5,028 nt of DNA from an uncultured Pseudanabaenaceae cyanobacterium. GTDB taxonomy: Bacteria; Cyanobacteriota; Cyanobacteriia; PCC-9006; JAAUQQ01. The position numbers were made by a program, and so were the translations under genes. Every line of letters starts with the position of its first letter. Position 1 is the stretch's first letter. The stretch lies in the NCBI GenBank assembly GCA_938015405.1, contig CALLPZ010000429.1:1-5028 (forward strand), read 5' to 3'. This document shows, piece after piece, positions 1 to 4,464 of the stretch. The notes under the pieces are model-generated. The model searched no databases. It had not been told where the DNA came from and saw nothing but the letters and a program-made list of their open reading frames with translations.

Positions 1-141
1 AAGGCCTAATAAGCCCTCACACATCGCTCGTCCTAGAGGCCTTAAAGCCATATGAGTTCACACATTGGACAAAATTTCAACCGGTCCAAATACTCATGAC
101 AGATTGGAGCCACTCTTGTTAGTTTTAAGAAAGATTAAAGA
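1..141. other. Non-coding leader upstream of the HAD gene
   Basis: No gene is supported here. An open frame from position 2 closes at a TGA at 53-55. It could be the last 17 codons of a gene outside the window, but it shows no recognisable residues. Two weak symmetries are visible: AAGGCCT (1-7) with AGGCCTT (37-43), and TTGGAC (65-70) with GTCCAA (84-89). The word TCACACAT occurs twice (17-24 and 58-65). TTGGAC resembles a -35 box, but no convincing -10 box lies 16-18 bases further on, so I do not call a promoter. Confidence 0.4.
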
Positions 142-960
142 TTGTTTGCTGTCGTTTACAGTTATGAATCTGTGAAACTCACGACCCTGCTGGCTTCCCT
201 GGCACCCACCTGTACAACGACAGGTGCTCTTCCCCTCGCCTCACCGGGAATGACCCTGTTCTGCGATTTCGACGGTCCCATTGTCGATGTTTCAGGACGC
301 TACTACAGCACCTACCGTTTAGCCCTAGCCCGCACCAGACGTAAGCACCGTAAACGCGGCAATATCGTCCAGCTCACTCCCATGAGCAAAGGCCAGTTTT
401 GGCATATGAAGCAGGTACGCATTCCTGACCAGGAGATCGCATTGCGCTCTGGTCTGCGCGACAACCAGATTGACGACTTCCTCTCCCAAGTGAAGGAGAT
501 CGTCAATCGCTGCCCCGGTCTACTTCGGCGCGATGCCTTGCAGCCTCAAGTGTCTTCCGCCCTGACGCTATTAAAGCAACACAACATCAAGCCCATCCTG
601 GTCACATTGCGCTGCGAAAGCCAGGTCCAGGCCTTCCTCAAACGCCACGGCCTCGCAGACGCCTTTGCTGGAGTCTATGGCACCCAGGACGCCCAGGCAG
701 CCTATGCTAACTACACTGACCTCAAGACCAGCCTGCTAAGCCAGGCCCTAGAGGACCATGGCAATGTAGAAACCGATTGGATGGTAGGTGACACCGAAGC
801 GGATGTGATTGCCGCCCAACGCTTAGGTCTGCCAGCGATCGCCCTCAGCTGTGGAATTCGCAACCACAACTATCTATCCAACCTCAAGCCAACCAGCCTC
901 CAGCCTCACCTCCTAGCCGTGGCCCAAGGCATCACTCGCAACCTTCAAACCGCAGCTTAA
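142..960 (+). CDS. HAD-superfamily hydrolase (phosphoglycolate phosphatase-like)
   Basis: Predicted soluble cytoplasmic phosphatase of the haloacid dehalogenase superfamily. Numbering is from the TTG at 142. Motif I is FCDFDGPIVD at residues 40-49, with the nucleophile D42 and the acid/base D44. Motif II is T155 in ILVTLR. The motif III lysine is probably K195 in TDLKT. Motif IV is GDTEAD at 216-221, which supplies the Mg2+-binding acids. The roughly 100 residues between motifs I and II would form a helical cap, as in phosphoglycolate phosphatase-like members. The substrate cannot be read from the sequence. The start is uncertain. TTG 142 is the longest frame, GTG 172 is where coding-like codon use begins, and ATG 250 begins just before motif I and gives 236 residues. 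None has a strong ribosome binding site. The longest frame is listed so nothing is lost, but the catalytic domain needs only 250-960. The gene stands alone on this strand and converges on mreD. The fold assignment is secure; the substrate and start are not. Confidence 0.88.
   Translation: MFAVVYSYESVKLTTLLASLAPTCTTTGALPLASPGMTLFCDFDGPIVDVSGRYYSTYRLALARTRRKHRKRGNIVQLTPMSKGQFWHMKQVRIPDQEIALRSGLRDNQIDDFLSQVKEIVNRCPGLLRRDALQPQVSSALTLLKQHNIKPILVTLRCESQVQAFLKRHGLADAFAGVYGTQDAQAAYANYTDLKTSLLSQALEDHGNVETDWMVGDTEADVIAAQRLGLPAIALSCGIRNHNYLSNLKPTSLQPHLLAVAQGITRNLQTAA
207..226 (+). repeat. Short inverted repeat inside the uncertain 5' part of the HAD gene
   Basis: CACCTGT (207-213) and ACAGGTG (220-226) are perfect reverse complements around a 6-base loop, 23 bases before the ATG at 250. 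If translation starts at 250 this would be a small leader hairpin. If it starts at 142 or 172 it is coding sequence. It is seen directly, but its function is unknown and it may be chance. Confidence 0.35.
835..842. repeat. HIP1 octamer GCGATCGC
   Basis: Exact copy of the highly iterated palindrome common in many cyanobacterial genomes, here inside the 3' half of the HAD gene. It supports the taxonomic call; its cellular role is not settled. Confidence 0.85.
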
Positions 961-981
961 TCCGTTCAACTCAGAGAACTT

Positions 982-1018
982 AAAGCCCCTCGTTCCTTTA
1001 CCGGGAACGAGGGGCTTT
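982..1018. terminator. Bidirectional intrinsic terminator between the HAD gene and mreD
   Basis: A perfect 15-bp inverted repeat (arms 982-996 and 1004-1018, 7-base loop) has a GC-rich core and ends in AAA/TTT. On the plus strand the right arm runs into TTTGTCTTAT. On the minus strand the stem ends in CTTTAAGTTCT. It lies 21 bases after the HAD stop codon and 24 bases beyond the mreD stop codon. It can therefore end both convergent transcripts and keep them from reading into each other. Confidence 0.9.
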
Positions 1019-1042
1019 GTCTTATAAGGGTTTGTTTTGGCA

Positions 1043-1714
1043 CTAACGCGGCAGCTCCTGGGAGCGATCTAACCACTCCCACCAAAGATTCAAGGGATAG
1101 GCAATAAGAGGCGCCCACAGGCTACTGACAATGGCCGAACTTAGTGCCACACGCTGATGGCGACTCCAAATCTCCACTGGCGTATAGCCAGCCTGCTGTA
1201 CCCAGCCTGGATCGGTCTGGGCACCCGACTCAGCATCCAAGAGGCTATCTCCCAAGGAAAAATCTCCTGTTGCTGCAGCCACTGTAGCTAAATCGCTATC
1301 TTGCACCATGAAGGTCAGTTGGAGCGCAAACACCGTCTCCGTCAACACGGCCATGGCAAACACAATCAACGCCACAGAAATGAAATCTTCTTGGATATAG
1401 CGTTGCTTCTGCAACAATGCCGTCACCAGGCCGACAATCACCAAACTCACAACATGGGAGGGTTGGGATGCGGTGAGAGCGTCCTGGAGTAGGCCAAGGA
1501 TTAGACCCGCGATCGCCCCTTGAAGCAGCGATCGCCTCACGCTCCAACTCACCACCCAAATCATTAACCAATTCACCCCCACATCTGCCAGCTGTGTCCC
1601 TGGCAAACGGGCGAGAGATAACAAGGCACAAGCCAGGACGGACAGAACCACAATCACCCAGTTCAAAAAAGCCGGGTCCGGCGCACGAAAGCGAGGCAAA
1701 CGTCTCAATATCAT
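1043..1714 (-). CDS. mreD: Rod shape-determining protein MreD
   Basis: Integral inner-membrane subunit of the elongation (rod) complex that couples MreB and MreC to peptidoglycan synthases. The 223 residues show hydrophobic segments at about 17-35, 45-58, 63-78, 87-101, 111-135 and 189-207. Family-like stretches include NWLMIWVVSWSVRR (48-61), GAIAGLILGLLQD (66-78) and QKQRYIQEDFISVALIVF (102-119). The C-terminal block is SRHQRVALSSAIVSSLWAP (184-202). MreD proteins are usually about 160-180 residues. The excess here lies at about 137-180, a hydrophilic acidic stretch between the fifth and last membrane segments (see findings). The ATG at 1714 is 5 bases after the mreC stop codon and has no strong ribosome binding site, which suggests translational coupling to mreC. 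It is the last gene of the mreBCD cluster. Identification rests on sequence and on synteny after mreC. Confidence 0.93.
   Translation of the reverse strand: MILRRLPRFRAPDPAFLNWVIVVLSVLACALLSLARLPGTQLADVGVNWLMIWVVSWSVRRSLLQGAIAGLILGLLQDALTASQPSHVVSLVIVGLVTALLQKQRYIQEDFISVALIVFAMAVLTETVFALQLTFMVQDSDLATVAAATGDFSLGDSLLDAESGAQTDPGWVQQAGYTPVEIWSRHQRVALSSAIVSSLWAPLIAYPLNLWWEWLDRSQELPR
1509..1516. repeat. HIP1 octamer GCGATCGC
   Basis: Exact HIP1 copy within mreD, the first of two whose starts are 19 bp apart. Confidence 0.85.
1528..1535. repeat. HIP1 octamer GCGATCGC
   Basis: Second exact HIP1 copy within mreD, in the part encoding the second and third membrane segments. Confidence 0.85.
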
Positions 1715-1719
1715 GGGCT

Positions 1720-2523
1720 CTAGGACCCCACTAGAGCGCTTGGAGCAGTCGCATCTTCCACAGCTTCTGCTTGATTTTCAATTTTCACTGCCTTCGCTGG
1801 GTAAACCGTCACCCACTCCAGCTTGCTAATCGGCGCATTCAGCTTCACTCGGGCCACTGGCACAGGACTAGCTTGCTGATCCACACTCTGGATAATGCCG
1901 ATGGGCTGACCCGGTGCAAACAGCGTGCTCGAAGAAGAGGTCACCACCACATCCCCCGGCGTGACGGTCAAATCCTTCTCAAAAAAGCGCATCTCAAGCT
2001 GATCCGTAGCCGTGCCCCTCACATAGCCTTGGGTTCGGGTACGCGTCAGCATCGCTCCCACGCTGCTGCGAGGGTCACTAATCAACAAAACCTTACTCGT
2101 GTGGGTTGTCACCTGAATGACATAACCCACAACTCCACCCGCAGCTTGAACCGGTGAGCCAACCTTAATCCCGTCACCTTTACCCCGACCAATAATCACA
2201 TGCTGCCACCACTGATTAGCAGCTCGGCCAATGATGGGGGCTGGAATAGAGCCAGCCTCGGCTTCATTGACTTCACCCAGGGTTGTCTGCAACTGCTGGT
2301 TCTGGGCCTGCAGTTCCAGCAAGCGCTCCTGCAATTCCAGCGTGCGCGCATCAGAAAGCTGTTCTGCTGGGGGCGCTGTGTTTAGGCGAAGGGGCTGGGT
2401 AATGCCATAAAACACCTCCTGAAGCAATGCACCATTCGTCTGGCGCAAGAACCAGGCCAGCGAGACAAAAGCAGCCACCAGCAGCGCCTTTGACCAATAT
2501 TGATTCCACCAGTGGTACAGCAT
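1720..2523 (-). CDS. mreC: Rod shape-determining protein MreC
   Basis: Bitopic membrane protein whose periplasmic part scaffolds cell-wall synthases of the elongation complex and links them to MreB through MreD. The 267 residues have a short N-terminus, one membrane anchor at about 12-27 (KALLVAAFVSLAWFLR) and a Gln/Glu/Leu-rich coiled coil at about 55-88. The double beta-barrel domain follows at about 93-245. Hallmarks are GRGKGDGIKVGSPV (112-125), GGVVGYV (129-135) and the conserved HTSKVLLISDPRSSVGAML (141-159) followed by RTRTQGYVRG (161-170). A hydrophobic, glycine-rich segment at 201-212 belongs to the second barrel. A short Ala/Glu tail of about 20 residues follows the barrel and is probably disordered. 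The ATG at 2523 sits just before the anchor, with only a poor ribosome binding site. It lies 94 bp downstream of mreB and 5 bp upstream of mreD. Length and architecture fit the family. Confidence 0.96.
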   Translation of the reverse strand: MLYHWWNQYWSKALLVAAFVSLAWFLRQTNGALLQEVFYGITQPLRLNTAPPAEQLSDARTLELQERLLELQAQNQQLQTTLGEVNEAEAGSIPAPIIGRAANQWWQHVIIGRGKGDGIKVGSPVQAAGGVVGYVIQVTTHTSKVLLISDPRSSVGAMLTRTRTQGYVRGTATDQLEMRFFEKDLTVTPGDVVVTSSSSTLFAPGQPIGIIQSVDQQASPVPVARVKLNAPISKLEWVTVYPAKAVKIENQAEAVEDATAPSALVGS

Positions 2524-2543
2524 AGAAACAGCCTGACTAAGCT

Positions 2544-2608
2544 AAAAGCACCACGAGCCCGAGACCCAACGGTCCAGATCCATGGTGCCAAATACGGGCT
2601 ATGAGCCC
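2544..2608 (-). promoter_or_regulatory. Structured mreB-mreC intergenic leader, possible attenuator
   Basis: The 94-bp gap between mreB and mreC holds nested inverted repeats. Read on the minus strand, GGGCT (2608-2604) can pair with AGCCC (2600-2596) over a 3-base loop. GCACCA (2588-2583) can pair with TGGTGC (2553-2548), which is followed directly by TTTT (2547-2544), with a small GACC/GGTC hairpin inside at 2574-2563. AGCCCG (2600-2595) can also pair with CGGGCT (2561-2556), which would interlock with the GCACCA stem. The arms are seen directly. That they tune mreCD expression relative to mreB is inference. Confidence 0.35.
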
Positions 2609-2617
2609 CAACTAAAC

Positions 2618-3664
2618 CTACGCGGAACGGTTATGGGAACTAAAGACGCGATCTAGCTCTTTGAAGTTCTCCAGAACGCGGCCAGTTCCAAGCACCACAC
2701 AACTCAAGGGGTCAGCCGCAATATGGGTGACAATCCCCGTCTCATGGCTAATCAGCGTATCAATGCCCTTTAGCAAGGCACCACCACCTGCCAGCATAAT
2801 GCCACGGTCAATGATATCGGCGGCCAGCTCAGGAGGGGTATTCTCCAAGGTCCGCTTCACTGATTCAACAATAACGGACAGAGGCTCAGCCATGCTTTCA
2901 CGGATTTCTGGGCCTTTGACAACCACCGTTCGAGGCAAGCCTGACAACATGTGCAAACCGCGCACTTCCATGGAGGGCTCTTCCTCGCCCTCCGCCACGG
3001 GATAGGCAGAACCGATTTGGATTTTGATTTCCTCAGCGGTGCGCTCACCCACGATCAGGTTGTGGACTTTCTTCATGTACTGGGTGATGGAATCGCTCAA
3101 CTCATCACCAGCAACTCGCACGGACTGGCTCAGCACAATGCCCTGAAGGCTGAGTACCGCGACTTCGGTAGTACCGCCACCGATATCAATAATCATGTTG
3201 CCCGTGGGCTCAGCAACGGGCAATCCCGCACCAATCGCTGCCGCAACCGGCTCATCAATCAAATAGACTTCGCGAGCCCCCGCCTGGGAAGCCGCTTCCA
3301 TTACAGCGCGACGTTCTACGCCGGTAACACCACTGGGAATACCAATGACAACGCGAGGGCGCATCAGGCCCTGGCCATCATCCACTCGGGCAATGAACTT
3401 TTGCAGCATGACTTCGGCAGAGTCGAAGTCAGCAATAACGCCATCCCGAAGCGGGCGCATTGCCTTAATGCTGTCAGGCGTACGGCCCAGCATTTTCTTA
3501 GCATCGGCACCCACGGCCAGGGGTTGCCCAGTCTTCTTATCGATCGCAACAACGGAAGGTTCTTGAAGAACGATTCCTTTACCAGAAACATAAACCAGGG
3601 TGTTTGCTGTTCCTAGATCAATTCCAATGCCTCTAGCGAGAGACAGGCGCTTCCAAATAGGCAC
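2618..3664 (-). CDS. mreB: Rod shape-determining protein MreB (bacterial actin)
   Basis: ATP-dependent actin homologue that polymerises under the inner membrane and directs lateral cell-wall synthesis with MreC and MreD. The 348 residues are full family length. The phosphate-1 loop is GIDLGTANTLVY (14-25). IDEPVAAAIGAG (136-147) carries the probable catalytic glutamate E138. Phosphate-2 is DIGGGTTEVAV (160-170), and the adenosine motif is GIMLAGGGALLKGID (288-302). The N-terminal MPIWKRLSLARG is basic and hydrophobic, consistent with a membrane-binding amphipathic helix. The start is GTG. An in-frame TAA lies ten codons upstream (3694-3692), no other start codon lies between, and the next methionine is residue 58. 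GGGAG sits 10 bases before the GTG. It is first in the mreBCD cluster and divergent from ssb. No key residue is missing. Confidence 0.98.
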   Translation of the reverse strand: MPIWKRLSLARGIGIDLGTANTLVYVSGKGIVLQEPSVVAIDKKTGQPLAVGADAKKMLGRTPDSIKAMRPLRDGVIADFDSAEVMLQKFIARVDDGQGLMRPRVVIGIPSGVTGVERRAVMEAASQAGAREVYLIDEPVAAAIGAGLPVAEPTGNMIIDIGGGTTEVAVLSLQGIVLSQSVRVAGDELSDSITQYMKKVHNLIVGERTAEEIKIQIGSAYPVAEGEEEPSMEVRGLHMLSGLPRTVVVKGPEIRESMAEPLSVIVESVKRTLENTPPELAADIIDRGIMLAGGGALLKGIDTLISHETGIVTHIAADPLSCVVLGTGRVLENFKELDRVFSSHNRSA

Positions 3665-3719
3665 AGAGAAATTGCTCCCAGAACAAACGGTTTACACACA
3701 AATAGGACGCATTGCGAAC

Positions 3720-3737
3720 CCACACCGGTCCATGTGG
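3720..3737. repeat. Short inverted repeat near the predicted mreB transcription start
   Basis: CCACA (3720-3724) and TGTGG (3733-3737) flank an 8-base centre next to the base where mreB transcription would be expected to begin. It is short and may be chance. Confidence 0.2.
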
Positions 3738-3740
3738 TGG

Positions 3741-3770
3741 ATTCTATTACGTTTCTTAACCGAGCGTCCA
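3741..3770 (-). promoter_or_regulatory. Candidate sigma70-type promoter of mreB
   Basis: On the minus strand TGGACG (3770-3765, 4 of 6 to TTGACA) and TAGAAT (3746-3741, 5 of 6 to TATAAT) are 18 bases apart. Transcription would begin near 3734 and give an untranslated leader of about 70 bases before the mreB GTG. It is a consensus match only, with no transcript data. The TTGACA at 3801-3796 could mark an additional upstream promoter. Confidence 0.45.
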
Positions 3771-3885
3771 GTCAGATAAGCCAAATCTCACAGACTGTCA
3801 AGTCACACTTTTAGCTCAATGCTAGACCCTCAGCTCAGTCCAAGCCTACCTTGCTCTTTACAGTTTTTCATTTATCTATTCAGGG

Positions 3886-3899
3886 CAAAATCAATTTTG
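3886..3899. repeat. AT-rich palindrome CAAAATCAATTTTG upstream of ssb
   Basis: CAAAAT (3886-3891) and ATTTTG (3894-3899) are perfect 6-base arms around a CA centre. An overlapping TTGT/ACAA dyad follows at 3897-3906 and contains a plus-strand TTGACA. It could be an operator. It does not match the cyanobacterial LexA-type box (AGTAC-N-GTTCT class), and I do not recognise the binding protein. Confidence 0.35.
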
Positions 3900-3919
3900 T
3901 TGACAAGCTACAGAGAGCC

Positions 3920-3929
3920 AGGAGAGGGA
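3920..3929 (+). promoter_or_regulatory. Strong Shine-Dalgarno-like site paired with the mini-ORF
   Basis: AGGAGAGGGA is the best anti-16S match on this strand in the region. It ends 6 bases before the ATG at 3936 but 53 bases before the ssb ATG at 3983. Its position therefore favours initiation at the mini-ORF rather than at ssb. Confidence 0.5.
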
Positions 3930-3935
3930 ATTACT

Positions 3936-3953
3936 ATGGAACTGAAAATATAG
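3936..3953 (+). CDS. Possible five-codon leader ORF (MELKI) upstream of ssb
   Basis: ATG at 3936 reads M-E-L-K-I and stops at TAG (3951-3953). It sits at good spacing from the purine-rich AGGAGAGGGA site and ends 29 bases before the ssb start codon. It is in the same frame as neither the ssb ATG nor the open extension upstream of it. It may be a translated leader that feeds ribosomes to ssb or regulates it, or it may be fortuitous. Nothing in five residues indicates a peptide function. Confidence 0.3.
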   Translation: MELKI

Positions 3954-3982
3954 AATCCATTGCCCTGGGCGAAGTAAATTCA

Positions 3983-4366
3983 ATGAGCTTGAACAATGTG
4001 ACCCTGGTGGGACGTGTGGGGGGAGAACCCAACGTTCGTTATTTCGAGTCGGGCAGCGTGGTCTGCAATTTGACTCTGGCAGTGAATCGGCCCACCCGCA
4101 ATAGCGATGAGCCAGACTGGTTCAACTTAGAAATCTGGGGCCGCACTGCCCAGGTTGCTGCGGACTATGTCAAAAAGGGCAGCCTCATTGGCATCAGTGG
4201 CAATCTCAAGATGGAATATTGGAACGATCGCAACACAGGCGTTCAGCGTTCCAAGCCCGTAGTGCGAGTCAACCGCCTAGACCTGCTAGGCTCCCGTCGT
4301 GACACCGAAGCTGCTGCTGGCGCCATGGGTGGCGGCGGTGGAGGCGGGAACTTCGATGAATTCTAA
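3983..4366 (+). CDS. ssb: Single-stranded DNA-binding protein (short cyanobacterial Ssb)
   Basis: OB-fold protein that coats single-stranded DNA during replication, recombination and repair. It has 127 residues. The OB fold spans about 1-104: MSLNNVTLVGRVGGEPNVRY (1-20), the core SVVCNLTLAVNRPT (25-38), DWFNLEIWGRTAQVAADYVKKGS (45-67, with W46 and W52 as likely DNA-stacking aromatics) and VVRVNRLDLLGSRR (93-106). A very short Gly-rich linker (seven glycines, 116-122) leads to NFDEF, in place of the usual long linker and DDIPF tip. The start is ATG 3983, because family similarity begins there and the 44-codon upstream extension is unlike Ssb. Its own ribosome binding site is weak (GAAG at 3971-3974). 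Divergence from mreB matches what I recall for Alr0088 next to mreB in Anabaena PCC 7120, one of the naturally shortened Ssb-like proteins of that strain. Confidence 0.94.
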   Translation: MSLNNVTLVGRVGGEPNVRYFESGSVVCNLTLAVNRPTRNSDEPDWFNLEIWGRTAQVAADYVKKGSLIGISGNLKMEYWNDRNTGVQRSKPVVRVNRLDLLGSRRDTEAAAGAMGGGGGGGNFDEF

Positions 4367-4390
4367 AGACTTGCTCCACACCTAACGACG

Positions 4391-4424
4391 AAAAGCCCCA
4401 CCTCTTGGTAGAAGTGGGGCTTTT
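4391..4424. terminator. Intrinsic terminator between ssb and the SIMPL gene
   Basis: AAAAGCCCCAC (4391-4401) and GTGGGGCTTTT (4414-4424) are a perfect 11-bp stem. Three further pairs are possible inside after one mismatch. A T-rich tract (TTTTGTTT, 4421-4428) follows on the plus strand. The A-rich left edge gives four Ts on the minus strand, so it may also stop the convergent SIMPL gene, whose stop codon lies 40 bases away. It starts 24 bases after the ssb stop. Confidence 0.88.
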
Positions 4425-4464
4425 GTTTAGAAGACAGCAGTCAGACCTGTAGTAACCAAGTCTG

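Larger units (their letters stand above)
3665..3982. other. Divergent mreB/ssb control region
   Basis: These 318 bp separate the start codons of mreB (minus) and ssb (plus) and encode no convincing protein of normal length. The mreB-proximal half carries a promoter candidate (listed separately). A perfect TTGACA on the minus strand (3801-3796) has only a poor -10 partner, TATCTG, 17 bases on. The ssb-proximal half is AT-rich and carries a palindrome, a plus-strand TTGACA (3900-3905) without a matching -10 box, a strong ribosome binding site and a mini-ORF. The ssb frame stays open back to a TTG at 3851, but that extension does not resemble Ssb. Confidence 0.7.

Noticed and set aside
1..43. 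AAGGCCT/AGGCCTT inverted repeat as a terminator of an upstream gene
   Set aside because: The 29-base spacing, the short arms and the lack of a T-run make it unconvincing.
1296..1631. Open frame overlapping mreD in another minus-strand frame (111 codons)
   Set aside because: mreD in the other frame has membrane segments and family motifs. This one has none.
1771..2157. Open frame on the plus strand opposite mreC (128 codons)
   Set aside because: It is antisense to a well-supported mreC, with a His/Arg-rich translation typical of shadow frames.
2951..3616. Long open frame on the plus strand opposite mreB (221 codons)
   Set aside because: It lies entirely antisense to a clear full-length mreB, its translation has no recognisable domain, and it has no convincing start. 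It is a by-product of mreB codon use.
3725..3732. CCGGTCCA shared with positions 81-88
   Set aside because: One exact 8-base match in two unrelated leaders is expected by chance at this length, and the surroundings do not match.
3813..3840. AGCTCAATGCTAGAC and AGCTCAGTCC, reminiscent of a compact promoter or repeat
   Set aside because: The match to a -10 box is poor (TAGACC), no suitable -35 box is spaced correctly, and the two words share only a short AGCTCA core.
3851..3982. 44-codon N-terminal extension of ssb from a TTG
   Set aside because: Ssb similarity starts exactly at the ATG at 3983, the extension resembles no Ssb, and it runs through promoter-like AT-rich DNA.
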